NCBI GenBank assembly: GCA_021234155.1
Contig: JAJEKV010000042.1
Location: 2,045,257-2,109,256 of the forward strand
Length of the DNA: 64,000 nt
DNA from: Isoetes taiwanensis
Lineage: Eukaryota; Streptophyta; Lycopodiopsida; Isoetales; Isoetaceae
Direction: 5' to 3'
Shown here: positions 11,345-23,009 of the stretch, piece by piece
Position numbering within the stretch: the stretch's first letter is position 1
Layout of the letters: every line of letters begins with the position of its first letter
Translations under genes and position numbers: made by a program
The notes under the pieces: model-generated
Databases searched by the model: none
Seen by the model: the letters and a program-made list of their open reading frames with translations, nothing else
What the model was told of the DNA's origin: nothing

Positions 11345-13139
11345 CTACAAAGGCCGCGTGCTCGTTAGCTCATGCAAGGCGATGGGGATAAGACAACTAA
11401 CCGAAAGCATACCGAGGCGGATATGCTCAGACACGGACAGGGCACGGAGGGCGTGACTTTCATCCTCAATGGGCCACGGTTGACAAAGATCGGCGGACTC
11501 TGTCCTCACACGGCTCCCGAATCCATCTCCCTGTCTCAATGCGGAGGTGGTGTGCACTGTCGCGAATGGAAGCAATCTGCTGCGCTTTTTCATGGGTAGA
11601 TGGGTGCGCAGGTAGTGGTGTGGGCCCCTCGTGAGCATGGGATTAACCCATTTGTCGATAATTTGCCACCTTGACATGTGACGGGCCTCTCGCATCCCAA
11701 AGCTTGGCCATGAAGCAAGCATCCAATCATCGCTTCAAGGGTAGCGTTCCTTCGGTGTATGCCTTTGGTCCACATCGTGTGCTGCACATTCCATAGCGAG
11801 AACCACGGGCTTGCTTGTCTTTCAGCCGAGGCTTTGAGTCGCTGCGGGCCCATCGCCCTTTGCCAAAGCAAGGTTGGGCAGCGGGCTTCATCCATAGCCA
11901 CCACCTTACGGAAGTAAATAATGTGACGTTCAGTAGCGACCCTCGTAATGGAAGGAAGCCTTTGTCTCTTGGAGCAAGATCGATATGGGGCCCGTGGATT
12001 TCACTCCCGGTGCGGGCCAAGAAAGCCTTACGTACTGCTCTAGATCGTTCCAAGTGGTGAGGGATATCAGCGGCCCCACACTTACGCCCCATAGAGGAGG
12101 GCCGGTTCAACCAAGGCCCTGAACAAGTGTGCTGGTGACCCCATGCATCTGACTACGCCTTGTGGATTTGTTGTTTTGCATTGCATACGGGGCTTTCCGG
12201 ACTGCGGTGACCCGTAACGATGGATGCATCCCGGTGTGTGGTAGTAGAAAACTCAATGCCCAAATACTTATAAGATCGAGCCACCTCCACTACTTACGGT
12301 AAGTGAATGAGAGAAGATGTGGGTGCGGGATGATGGGACCAGCCGGCACCCTTGTCTTGGCCAAGTTAACTCTCATGTCGGTGAATTGGAGAAAGTGTCC
12401 AAAGCATCCGGTGGCGTTGCATGTCCTCGGGGTATATGCGGCGGTCAACATCCTCGGCATATATGAGTTGCGGATTATGTGGTGCATCAACTGGCGCCTC
12501 CCCGTGCTTTCGGCTAGCCATTCTTCTAGCTGGTCAATGTACAAGCCGAAGAGCGTCGGGGATAGAGGGCAGCCCCGGCGCACCCCAATGCTACTAACAA
12601 CGGGCTCCCCGACGGTGTGAGACGGCCGGAGCAAGCCTCAGATAGTACGTATATAGCATTACGCAAGTCGGACGGGGTCCCTAGTTGTCTCAATCTGTCC
12701 CACAACTTATCAGAGGCAGCGTGTCAAAAGCCTGCGAAATCCACAAAGCAACAAGACGGATTCTCAAGGCCGATTAGGCTATCCTCTATGAGTGTTCGCA
12801 GAGTGAAGATATGGTCAATAGTAGAATGCCGGGCGAAAAGCCTCACTGCGTCATGAGCCCCTCCGCCCAAAGTGTCAATCGCCGCTCAAGAATCCCGGCA
12901 AGCAACTTGGCAAAGGCAGCCCGACCATAATGGTAACGATAGTTTGGGGGCTGTGGGGTCCCCCGCTTTGTATATGGGCACAACTCTCTTGGTAGTCCGG
13001 TCGGGGAAGCCTTCTTGCAATGCCCCCGTTGAAGAGTCTTTGTGAGAACCGACACCATTGGGGGCCCGGCCCACTTGAGAAGCTCTGCACGCATACCATC
13101 CAAATCTGCTTGCCTTCGGATTAGGCGTTGCGGGCCCAT
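11345..13139 (-). pseudogene. LINE reverse transcriptase and post-RT region, broken
   Basis: Around 13139-12880 the minus strand gives 'AELLKWAGPP', 'VPIYKAGDP' and 'AFAKLLAGILERRL', matching the early RT blocks (LIPK and RPI/KIfakil). The frame at 12634-12290 contains GVRRGCPLSPTLFGLYID, the block that precedes the catalytic Asp box. An intact YADD box was not found. From 12110 down, 'LVEPALLYG'-like text and 'LPLRGSLLNVT' resemble the segment after RT in the same class. Several frameshifts show decay. Confidence 0.7.
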
Positions 13140-13899
13140 TATGACATCCCTTCGGTAATGACCCCGGTGCTAGGGTGCATGCGGATGGAGGTATCGGGTG
13201 CCGACTCACAAGTGCTGCAAGTATCTCACCCATTGTTAGGGGTAATATTTCACGTGGGAACGTGCGGGGCTTACTCAAGACCTTTCTCGAAGGCCCTAGG
13301 GTGGCGGTCTAGAAGACCAAACATCATTCTTTGGTGCTTCGCAAGGTACCCGGGCTTTCTTGGTCTTGAGGAAGGGGCGGTATTGACGGACGGCGACTGC
13401 TTGGGGCGAATGGTGGGGTCCGGCACTTGGCGGAGCCATCGTTTAAACCCCGACATTGGATCATCGAACCCGGTGATTGCGGGGGAAGGTGGTTGCAGCC
13501 CCTGTGGATCGTCGAGAGCGGTCTCTCCCAAAGCATCTGTCCCCTACCCTCAGAAGGAGCTGGTTCAGCTGGGCCGTCTGCTGTTGAAGTGTGGGGAGTT
13601 GCAGCACTCCCGGCAGCTCATGCTCAAGCATCCTCGCATAGACCGCCGCATGATCATAGTCCAGACGCAACCGTGGTACATGGGGTGTTGGGGCAATGGG
13701 TGCTCGGTTGGCCTGCCAATCTATCTGCAAGAACAGGGGTGATGGTGGAGTCTACTTCCTCGTCCGGCCACTGTCCCCGATTAATCAAGCGCAGTGATCA
13801 AGTGTAGGCATTGCTCGTGCGCTAGCACGTAATCCACCACACCGGGTGCCGCCCCCTGGTCCTCCGTCTACAAGTGAAGCGGCCGGAGGGCGGCCATCT

Positions 13900-14530
13900 G
13901 TCTTGACCCATTGCAAATGACCGGTCAAAGATCTTGCCCGACTTGCGAAATTGCCGGCCATCTTGTGTCACTGGGTGTCATCCGCGCCCTTGGCCAAACC
14001 ATCTGCGGGGTCCATTTGCAATACATCGTCGCTAGAGGTGTGAATTTTGGGATCCGCTCTGCCCCTGTGCGGCGCATTGAAATCTCAAGCAACATGACAT
14101 TGCCCAATTGTTTGCATCTTGTTGTATGTCATCATATAAATCGACATAGGGCTCCCTGCTGTCCACATCCAAGTGCCCGTGGTAAAAGTTGCTCTCGGCA
14201 TGTGGGAAGTAGCAAGCCGCCACAAAGAGAGGGCTGCCGCCATTGTTGCTCTTTTCTGTACCTGTGTATCTGTTGTGCCCATGCGCGCTTTTATGAGGAG
14301 ACCCCGATTGGGCCAAAAGGTCGGTGCGGTAATAACACGCAATTCCTCCGTGTCCTCGTTTCCGGTGCACTCATTGAAGGCGGAGTGGCTGGTATCCCGC
14401 AAATCGGGTAGCTTTGTGACAAAGCATGTTCCCATGTTTCCATGAGGAAGATAAGGTCCATGTCCATGGCGACGGAATTGAGACTGTCCCCCTTCTGCCA
14501 TGGAAAGCCACGGCAATTCCAGGATACCAC
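13900..14530 (-). pseudogene. LINE endonuclease domain, broken
   Basis: The minus-strand frame opening at 14530 begins MVSWNCRGFPWQKG, then DLIFLMETWEH: the first two blocks of an apurinic-type LINE endonuclease (WNCRG with its metal-binding Asn, and the conserved Glu in METW). Another frame continues with RGHGGIACYYRTDLLAQ, the RGxGGVA block. The later domain parts are scattered across frames. The enzyme would nick target DNA for target-primed reverse transcription. Here it is not continuous. Confidence 0.7.
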
Positions 14531-14640
14531 GCTGAGGCACGATCCCTATTTAGTGGCATGCATCGCCACTTCAGGTCCGGTGGTAGTGGTGGTCCCAGGG
14601 GGAGCGGAAGATGTGGATGAGAGAGTGCGCATAATGACAA

Positions 14641-15039
14641 CGCTATAGCTATATACTCATCCTTACTTTAACTTCAATGATAGGGAATTAAATTTGGATA
14701 AAAAACTAAAACCTTTAGGTGTCTTTTAGATGTCCACCGTTTGAAGGAAAATTAGGGTTCCATCTTAGAACAGAGTTTAATCGCTTCTTGTCTAGAAGGA
14801 ATAAATTAAACACATCTAAAGGAGTTTGCGAACTGATGGTGCAACGATTTGTTTCAAGTTTGACCTATAACCAATGGGCTCACTATGAAATTCCACAACA
14901 TCAAAGAACATAAGTCAATTGGAAAGAACAAATGTCATAAGAGATTTAAGAATGTAATCATGTAACCATATTATGAAACATGGTAAAAGATAAGTATTTT
15001 TCTAATAATAATTAAATGTCATCCTCAGATTGAAGCCAA
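14641..15039. other. AT-rich spacer
   Basis: No gene, repeat or element end could be supported. It separates the GC-rich LINE relic from a different LINE fragment. Confidence 0.4.
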
Positions 15040-15400
15040 TATCATGTTCTCGGGGCAGCTTGGGCATAAGGCCCTGGCCACAAATGCTAAAAGATATAGA
15101 CTAGGCATGGCCTCTTCTAATCTGTGTGATAGGTGTTTATAGGATATAGAAAATGAAGAACATCTTTTCCAATGATAACTTTGATGAGAATGGCTTTTAG
15201 AGCTCGCCTCTGAGGAGTTTCACATTCCTAACTTATCTACCACTTCTCTGGTCAACATTCTCTTCCGCAATCTCCAAATGACTGGAGGATTTATATCCTC
15301 CTTTAGAGAATATGGAAGGCCTGAAATTCTGTTAATTTTTATCATGAGATAATTTGGCCTAATGATGTTATATGATATTGCATAGATTTAGAATTTTTGT
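15040..15400 (+). pseudogene. LINE C-terminal zinc-finger (zf-RVT) fragment
   Basis: The plus strand reads 'LGHKALATNAKRYRLGMASS', then 'LCDRC', a stop, and 'DIENEEHLFQ'. This is the pattern of the zf-RVT domain after RT in plant LINEs (cysteines, then an ExxxHLFxxC motif). In-frame stops show it is dead. A further open stretch to about 15840 may be the degraded end of the same element, but no motif supports that. Confidence 0.6.
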
Positions 15401-15949
15401 TCAAATCACTAATTCCCCTTCTATTTTCTTTTAGGAAACACCCTGCTATTATTGAAGACAGTGAAGTGGAACAAGATCGACCTTTTAATTAATGCCATGT
15501 GGCTGGACCAATTCGGGGCAATTCCAATTGTATACCATCGGTGTAGCTATGATTGCTCCAGTATGCAAAATGCGGAACTATGATGCTCAAAGAAGCCTTA
15601 TACACGAGTTTACTGATCAAGTTGGGAGATTCAACTCGGCCCCCTCTGCAACTACCCATATTGTGGCCTTTATCAATTTTAGCAGAGGCGCAAGAAGAAA
15701 GGATAGAGAAAATAGACATCTCAATAGCAAATCTGAACTTCAAGTTTTGTTTGGATCTGTAAATGCTTTTACTTCTCAGGGGTTTAATACTTCTCCCTTG
15801 CAAAAAATAAATTTTATTAAGGGTCTGACTTTCCTCTAAAAAAGTCCGGCATAAAAAATATTGTACTAGTATGTGCCTTTTCGTACTATATTTACACTTA
15901 ATGTCAATATTGCCTTCAATTTTAAAAAACCAAATAAATTCAATACCAT

Positions 15950-16545
15950 CACCCGATGAGATTAGGCTTGTTGCAGTATGTACTCAAGATAATAACAGTA
16001 AATGAGATATCTAGTCTGATGGAATTGGATGTATATAACAGACATCCTATGAGCTCTTGATATAGTACATGATGTATTTCACTTCCCTCTTATTCTATTT
16101 GAGAAGACATTGCACTTGATGTCATTAATCTTGCAGCCAATGGAATAGCAACAATTTTGCAGTCTTTCATGTCAAATTTGAGTGACATATCCTTAATACT
16201 ATTTCATTGTGAAAGCTTCAATATCTTCTGGTCCATATTTTGCTCACTTCTATTCTTAGATACTTTCGCTCGTCTAAATCAGTCACATCAAATCTCTTCG
16301 TATTCAATTGCTTACAATGTCTTACACAATTCTTTTCTTTAGATGCCATGATGCAATCATCAACAAACAAAGCTATAATACAATATTCATTCCTATCGTA
16401 AAAAAATATAGAAATTACCATCACTTTGGAGTTTTTTTTAACCATTCTCTCTCAGGAATACATCTTTACACATGTACCATTGACATGGTGATTGCTTCAA
16501 ACCATGAACTGCTCGTTTCAACCTCAATAACTTCATAAGCAAGAA
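15950..16545 (-). pseudogene. Ty1-copia reverse transcriptase (RVT_2) fragment
   Basis: Reading downwards from 16545 the frames give 'LLRLKRAVHGLKQSPCQWY' (usual LKRALYGLKQAPRQWY), then IIALFVDDCIMASK (YVDD catalytic box, here FVDD), then FDVTDLDERKYLRIEVSK, then 'DMKDCKIVAIPLAARL' and 'QELIGCLLYTSNSIRLDISF'. The order is that of copia Pol. Frames shift between the blocks and stops occur, and no LTRs were found nearby. It is an isolated, old fragment. Confidence 0.85.
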
Positions 16546-16669
16546 TCTTCTATGGATAATCATGAAGACATGCTAGAATCAGAGTGTCCAATGTCTATAA
16601 AGCCGTGCACTTTTGCCAACCCACCAACACACCAGAAGCCAAAGAGAATGTGTTTAAGAGCAGTTTTAT

Positions 16670-17045
16670 AGCTTCAATGTTCTCAGAGTTAGCGACCAGA
16701 AAGAGGAACGTGTCAACAACATATCGATTGCAAACTTCCATGTACTATCCTCCATAGCGAGACCCTGAAGGACCCCCTTCGCTGATGCAACAGCAAATAA
16801 CTGCGACACCATCTCCGCAACAATTGTGAAAAGGAGTGGCGCTAAAGGGCTGATGGCTCGCCATGAAAGATACATGCAACTTCATGACATCTGATGTGAT
16901 TGCTCCCCGAAACCCAATCTGAGCATATACAAGCGCATGAACTCCCAGCTGACACTATCATATGCCTTCGCAAAATCAAGTTTGAGATATTTGAGATACG
17001 CAACAGGATGATTTCGCCGACGTGCCCAATAAATGCCCTCATATG
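16670..17045 (-). pseudogene. LINE reverse transcriptase fragment
   Basis: Minus-strand frames give 'DFAKAYDSVSWEFMRLYMLRLGF' in pieces, then 'ISPLAPLLFTIVAEMVSQLF' and 'GVLQGLAM'. These match the FxKAYDxVxW and GxPLSPxLFxIxAE blocks of plant LINE RT. The Gly-Cys before PLAP is degraded and the YADD box is missing. It lies next to the copia fragment in the same orientation. Confidence 0.7.
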
Positions 17046-18166
17046 CAGCACCTATCTACCTTGTTAATTTGGGAATTCCCGGTATGGTGGAAAACCTTTT
17101 TGGTACTTTTTATTGTGGGATATCACTATGATTTCGAGTTTTTCCGGCAACTAGAAATAATTCCGGCTTACAAAAATTGGGAAACATTTTTGCAGACATA
17201 AAAAATGGGCGTTGAAGGCTTGGATATGATCAGATTATGTATGCTTGCTTGCAGGTGGCGCTGGAGCTCTGCATGCTTGCCGGATTAGGATGGCCATGTG
17301 AATCGTGAAATGTATAAATTGAAGAGATCAAGGCAGACGGTGGACAAAGATATTAACTTAGATTATGCGTTTTGTGATTTTTCGGGCTGATCAGCCGGCA
17401 ACAAATTTATGAGATATGCAGGCCTAGCTCCATATTTTTTGTACAAAAACTTCAGAAAAGGTAACACTGCTTTTCTTTTCCCTCTGACATGCTTTTCATT
17501 AGGTATTTCTGTCGGATTCAGAGAGCCCAGCAAATAGACGGCCAAGGACAGAAGTCATGAAGATCTAATTGAAGGAACAAGACATATCAGTATGGGTTCC
17601 CAGCCTCGCTACCCAGCCCTGCTATTCTAAGATTTCAACGGTCAAAGCAGCTCCATGCTTGCAACAAGTATACAATACTTCTCTGTGTTTGGTATTTGCC
17701 ACTAGATTCTCCAAGGTATGTCACAAGAAGCTACGTTGAAATATGTCTATGTAGATTTCCTTTTTTATGTTCTCTAGAAATACTGAGGCTTCTGAGGCTT
17801 TTGCTCATACCCGATTGTTGTTTCTACTTTCCTTTGTAAATAGGGAGACAGGTGCAACACCTTCACAAGTTATGAAGCTCTTCCATTCTTTACATGACCA
17901 TTTACATGCTTTAGAAGAAGCATCCTCTGTATGTTGCCTTGATGAGACTTAAGTTTATTGCATGTTCTTGCAAGTCCTTTTTTCAAATCCACCTCCTAAC
18001 TTTCGTATAGTTTGTGTGGATGTGATGCTTTTTAGATTACTGATCCTCCCCATTAGAAGACCAGAAGATTATCCGCCTTGAATGGAAGCCTCTATAATCT
18101 AAACTCTGGAGAATTAACAACACAGGTATTTCTATGCTAGAACCTTAGGACAATTGGCATTTAAGT
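17046..18166. other. Non-coding stretch without recognised gene
   Basis: A short plus-strand frame at 17767-17952 (61 codons) contains a plausible exon-like stretch, 'PSQVMKLFHSLHDHLHALEE', but neither family nor splice partners could be identified. The rest shows no feature. Confidence 0.3.
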
Positions 18167-18447
18167 GTATATTTTTCTTTCCATAAGTTTATTTATTCAG
18201 TATACCAGTAATCGTTAATCAGAGCATTAAGGATGTCCTTAGCATATGCGAGGTATATTTTTCTTTCCATAAGTTTATTTATTCAGTATACCAGTAATTG
18301 TTAATCAGAGCATTAAGGCGTTAATCAGAGCATTAAGGATGTCCTTAGCATATGTGCGAGGTATATTTTTCTTTCCATAAGTTTATTTATTCAGTATACT
18401 AGTAATCGTTAATCAGAGCATTAAGGATGTCCTTAGCATATGCGAGG
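18167..18447. repeat. 86-bp tandem repeat, three copies
   Basis: Copies start near 18167, 18253 and 18361 with TATATTTTTCTTTCCATAAG and end in 'ccttagcatatgcgagg'. The middle copy has an extra duplication of 'gttaatcagagcattaagg'. Copies are nearly identical, so the expansion is recent. Confidence 0.9.
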
Positions 18448-19758
18448 TGCTTAACATACAACTGGAGAATATTGGCAGATAGTGGAAGGATTTTTACCTT
18501 TTGTTTGAAGGGGTTCAGATTACTGGCAGAAACATATGTTTTTCCTTCTGCCATTTTCATTGCTAGAATTGCAATAATTGGTAAATTTCAGATCTATCAT
18601 AAGTTGCAGAATTGTCGGAATTGAACATTCACATAATATGATCCAGTGACAGAAGCATTTGCAGCAATGAAATTAATAATTGACAGAAGCCTCAATGATA
18701 GTTGTATGAAATTTGAAAATAGTTTTTGAGAGTAGGTGCTTATTTTAGTTAATCCAGTCTTTAATTTGCAAACAAAGATAGCTTAGATTCGTTTCTTTCA
18801 TAATCTACGGAGAGTGATTTTCTGCTTCTAAGAATTTGTTATTGCATAATTTTTATCTGGTGGACCTTTTCTCCAGATGTGATTGACGTGCATGTGACTC
18901 AAAGATGACTCGAATCGAAAGCATTGCTACTTTTGTAGTGGTGTGTCCAGGCTACTTTTGTAGTTGGGTGTCCAGGTATTTAGTGCTGTATTTATTTATT
19001 GGGAATGTATTCTGTATAACATGAAGCTAGATAAATCAATATTTGTTATTTCTATACTAGAATATCGACCAGAAGGTACCAAATTTGTACCTTATAAGCA
19101 TCATTAAATTTCTTCTCATTTCATGCCTTCTCTTCTAGCCGTGTACATTTCTAGCATGGTAGCTGTGTACATTTCTAGCATGGTAGCATCTTCTGTGGCA
19201 ATACATTCTATCAGTTCTGTGGCAATACGTTCTATCAGTTATGCACAGTCAACTTCTACTGCAAGATGATGCAGCCTTATTTAAATGCGTAAATGGGAGC
19301 ATTTCTAGGATCACACAACAAATCTTTCTTCTGTCATCTCGACAGCACGTTTGTATTGAACAAAAAATCAAATCCTTACATCTGCAAAAGCTTTAGCTTA
19401 CCATATATGAATTTGTATTCTAAATTATGTTTTGGGTTTTCATCTGGATGTTTATTAACAGGTTTTAAAAAATGTTGCACAAAGTTCAGTACGACGATGT
19501 CATTCATTGTACTGATTATTTTAGATGGACAGGCCCAGGAACAAGGTCTATCATTATTTGCAGTTTTTGTGTTCTGTGTCTTCCCTATTGAGGTTCTTTC
19601 TGTTCTATATGAGATGCGTATGTCATATTTCTTATGGATCTGCAAGTACATTTGATGTACTTGCAAAATGCATAATTTTTAGCTTGAAAAATATTTTCTT
19701 ATGGATCTGTAAATGCATAGTTTTTAGCTTGAAAAAGATTGGGCTTTTGAGGTTTTAT
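18448..19758. other. Non-coding stretch with small local duplications
   Basis: Small duplications include 'tgtacatttctagcatggtagc' near 19140-19185 and an approximately 60-bp unit near 19630-19735 ('cttatggatctg', 'tttttagcttgaaaaa'), whose first copy holds a palindrome GTACATTTGATGTAC. No gene was recognised. Confidence 0.4.
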
Positions 19759-20290
19759 GCCCTTTCTTTTGTAATAGGACAAATCTCCTCATGCCAACAT
19801 GAGACAACAAAAAAACAGACATCGTTGTGCATACCCCCATTCGTTCAATAAAGTCTGTTTTTAATATCATGCATTAACATTATAAATCCATAATTGTGAC
19901 CCTGCAATATAATGGTAACAGTATCAAGCACCAAACAAGCAAATAGATGTGACCCTGCAATATAGTGGTAACAATATCAAGCACCAAACAAGCAAATAGC
20001 TACATACATTTAAAATATTAGCCCTTTCTTTTGTAATAGAACAAATCTCCTCATGCCAACATGAGACAACAAAAAAACAGACACATATCGTTGTGCATAT
20101 CTCCATTCGTTCAATAAAGTCTGTTTTTAATATCATGCATAATTCAACATTATAAATCCATAATTGTGACCCTGCAATATAGTGGTAACAGTATCAAGCA
20201 CCAAACAAGCAAATAGATGTGACCCTGCAATATAGTGGTAACAATATCAAGCACCAAACAAGCAAATAGCTACATACATTTAAAATATTA
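19759..20290. repeat. 262-bp tandem duplication with a nested 50-bp duplication
   Basis: 19759-20020 and 20021-20290 are near-identical neighbours, both starting GCCCTTTCTTTTGTAATAG. Inside each, a 50-bp unit starting GTGACCCTGCAATATA occurs twice. The nested duplication is in both copies, so it came first. Only a few substitutions and short indels separate the copies. Confidence 0.92.
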
Positions 20291-21249
20291 TACATATCAA
20301 CACTATGTCAAGTGTTATAACTTGACAATTTCTTCAAAAAGCATTTCCATAAATGCTCCAACAAATCAAACCCATTCACATCCTTGACAAAACAGTAACA
20401 ATTCTTAACAATATCGTCTGGCCTTGCTCCAAATGATTATGGCATTAGGTGTGGCAATACAAATCATCAAATATGTTACATTTCCAAAATGAAAACAATA
20501 CCAATGTCCTCCTCCTATCTATCTATCCTCCTCATTATTTTTTGCACATATTTTTTGCATACACATGGGCGAGAGTTAATAGGCCTTCATAGGATATACA
20601 ATCGTCCGTGATTGTATCTGTCACAATCATGGATGATTGTAACATATAAAATTTGGTTATGGACGCATATAACATTCAAGTATGTTAAGTTATGTGATTG
20701 CATACTTCTAGAATGCAAGTAATGCCTTCTGTAATTGCATGAGCTCAACCATCTCACAACAAGTACCATTTTGCTAGAATATAAACCACATGATTGCCAT
20801 CGTCGACGTCACACGATTGATGTTTATCACTATTATTTTGTAAATCAGGATTGTTTATTGCTTGATGCTACGCATGGGATCTCAACCACATGAATTGTCT
20901 AAAACTGTGCATATATGCGACGCAATGTATTGCAATACAATATTCTACAAGTACGCTCTTGGACCTCCAGATAGTGCCACTATTATATTTGATTGCATAT
21001 AGAAACATTTACTCTATACATCATCCTTTGTCTCTCTTCAACCACTTAGCCGGACATGACTCTATCTTCCATATGGCTTTGATTTTCTTAGACAAAAATG
21101 TTCATTTATCATTTCAATACATAAATTTATTTCTGCCATCTACAAATGCATAGATTCTAATTGATTGCACATCAAACATCAAGATCTTTGTATATGTATT
21201 ATACGTACATCTACAACTTCATCGTTTCTTACAAGACAACCATACTAAT
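20291..21249. other. Likely body of a non-autonomous Helitron; no gene
   Basis: No coding capacity was recognised. The stretch leads directly into a Helitron 3' terminus, so part of it is probably Helitron body. The 5' TC end could not be placed. Confidence 0.3.
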
Positions 21250-21277
21250 GCCCGGCAACGCCGGGCACCGTTACTAG
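21250..21277 (+). mobile_element. Helitron 3' terminus (perfect hairpin plus CTAG)
   Basis: GCCCGGC (21250-21256), AAC, GCCGGGC (21260-21266), seven bases, then CTAG (21274-21277) followed by T. A short GC-rich hairpin a few bases before a CTRR end, inserted before T, is the diagnostic Helitron 3' end. The terminus at 2742 and its mirror at 31529 belong to the same family. Confidence 0.8.
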
Positions 21278-21440
21278 TATTATTAAGAATGCATCTTCTT
21301 GGAAGAAATTCTGACCGAGTTGTAGAAATGGACCCAGCCAAAATACCCTTCACCCTCTCTGCAAATGCCTTGGCAAATATTCTATATACTGATGACAATA
21401 AAATGATGGGTCGTTAGTTTGCAATAGTCTGGGGATCTTT
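21278..21440 (-). pseudogene. LINE RT fragment (domain with RPI/fakaf block)
   Basis: Minus-strand translation gives 'RPIILLSSVYRIFAKAFAER' followed by 'VKGILAGSI' and 'EFLPRRCILNN'. This is the plant LINE RT block normally reading RPISLLNVxYKIxAKxLAxR to QSGFxPGRxIxDN. It starts right after the Helitron end and runs opposite to the neighbouring fragment at 21447. Confidence 0.75.
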
Positions 21441-21446
21441 GATCTT

Positions 21447-21945
21447 GGGGCTTTGAAAAGAAGAAGAGTGATTTCTCAATTAAAAATCTATAAGGATGGT
21501 ATTATTCTTTTACAAGAACTCAAGTTACAGAAATTTGAGTCTGCTAACCTAGATACTTGGATCATCCTTGGTAGCTCCTCTATTTGGATTGAGGAATGTG
21601 CATGATCTAGAAAAATATGCAATCTGTATATTTTATAACAGTCCCACTAAAATGTGGCAGGTTACTGTTTTTAAGCTTCAAGATAAAGATTTTGGTTTCA
21701 TTAATATCATTAATAATGGATTAAAAAACAAGATGTCAATGATTGGATTATTGCAGGTGATTTTAATAACACTCCTACTTGGGATCAGAAATTAGAGAAT
21801 AAGATCAATATGACAAGGCAGGAAAAAATTAATTGGAATAACCTAATTGATGAGAACTCTATGATTCAAATTCCTTCTTCTACTGCCCAATATACTTGGT
21901 CAAATAAAAGGAAAGGGGAAGCTAGAGTTTATTGTGCCTTGAATA
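21447..21945 (+). pseudogene. LINE endonuclease fragment
   Basis: The plus strand contains DWIIAGDFNNTPTWDQKL and YTWSNKRKGEARVYC. These correspond to the GDFN block and the YTWSN block of the endonuclease domain. They align with IMGGDLNNTP and YTWSNKKKG of the larger LINE at 22765-29889, so the two are related families. The first part is broken by stops. The fragment ends abruptly near 21945, where composition changes. Confidence 0.75.
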
Positions 21946-22059
21946 CTGCAGCTGTAGATTCAGTGGCAGCAGCAGAAGGGGGGATGGTAGAAGTGGAAGC
22001 AGCATGAGACGTGCAAGCAACAGAAGGTGAGGCAACCAGAGCAGGGTTGCAGCTGTAGT

Positions 22060-22545
22060 AGGCAAAGCAGGGGCATGGTCAGGAGCCGCTGAACGGTTCG
22101 CAGCATTCGCAGCAGCATTTGGCGGCCTGAAGATTTGCATCTTGCCCCCGATCAGTCCTGCGGCTCCTCCCTGCATGTGGACGCTTTTAACTTTGGCTAA
22201 CTCGTGCCGACGGTCTTCTTGTTGTGTCGGGGTCAGGTCTCAGTCAATATACAGGGCAATCCCCTTCAGTTGCCTGCCCTGGCGCAGGATGGCTGCTTTA
22301 ACTTGCACATCACGTACTGTGAATGTGACTACCCTGGGGCAGTGAGAATGCTAGATACCATGGCGGCTCGCCCTAATAATATGTACTGGCATGTGGAACG
22401 TCGAGGATTAGCATCTAGAACTGGTTAATGAGGTCCTCCCCTGCCTCTTCTGTCAGGCCATGTACCACCACATTATGGTTTTTTCGTCTTCGCTCCTGGA
22501 GCTCTCTGATCGTCGGGTCAATGCTACCTGGCGCATCGTGTAAGT
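22060..22545 (-). pseudogene. Non-LTR retrotransposon ORF1p-like fragment
   Basis: Minus-strand frames read 'RRRKNHNVVVHGLTEEAG' (the RRxNNxxxxGLxE motif at the start of the RRM of L1-type ORF1 proteins), then 'VKAAILRQGRQLKGIALYID', 'DLTPTQQEDRRHEL' and 'GGKMQIF', which match the C-terminal domain (LkgxxlxixxDLtxxqxxxRxxL). Stops and frame changes interrupt it. ORF1 proteins bind element RNA as a chaperone. GC content is higher than in the neighbours, as in the LINE relic at 11.1-14.6 kb, but the two cannot be tied together. Confidence 0.6.
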
Positions 22546-22751
22546 TTTAAAATTTTTAGGAAGCATGGAGAAGCTTTGGTTCGTTCTAGAACATGGTTTG
22601 GAGTTTTTGGAAGGCCTCTCTACATTCTAGAAGCTCTCTTACAAGTTTTGGGAGCCTCTTTGGTTTCGTATAAAAAGGGGCAGGGCAAGCTTGCAAGGTT
22701 GCAGAGGAGTGGAACCAAAGTAGCAGTTTAAAGAGGTCGGAGTAGAACTGA
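22546..22751 (+). promoter_or_regulatory. LTR-like host sequence with TATA box; LINE insertion site
   Basis: The stretch is rich in 'ctagaa' and 'ggaagc' text and contains GTATAAAAAGGGGC at about 22669. It resembles the U3/R part of a plant LTR. The downstream half of the same host sequence appears to continue after the LINE at 29903-29953. This is inference from composition and layout; no partner LTR was found. Confidence 0.35.
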
Positions 22752-23009
22752 TTTGCTTGAGAGCGAAATTTGAAGAAGCAGGCAGGAAGCGGGATGGGAG
22801 ACGCTCGAGCAAGCGCTAACTAGGGTTTCGTAAAACCCCAGATAAGGTTCCTGCAGATCAGATACTGTTGCCTCTCTTCTTTTTCTCGGATCGGATCGTT
22901 TCCTTCTCCCCTTCTTCTCATTCCATCAGTCACATCACCAGTTGCCCTTCTCATCGCCCCACAGATTTTCTTCTGTCCTTCTCGCAGACCTTTCTTATTT
23001 CTCTGACCA

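Larger units (their letters stand above)
11099..14640 (-). mobile_element. GC-rich LINE (non-LTR retrotransposon) relic
   Basis: Reading the minus strand from 14640 downwards gives endonuclease, then RT, then a post-RT region, then an untranslated tail: the order of a LINE ORF2. GC content is visibly higher than on either side, with an abrupt change at both ends. Many frameshifts and stops break it, so it is inactive. The tail carries GTCTCCGTGGACGATAA (about 11097-11115), shared with the LINE remnants in both inverted-repeat arms. A GGTTTTT/GGGATTAAAAACCCC block (about 11163-11215) is echoed at about 51915-51965. No target duplication or poly(A) tail was identified. Confidence 0.8.
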
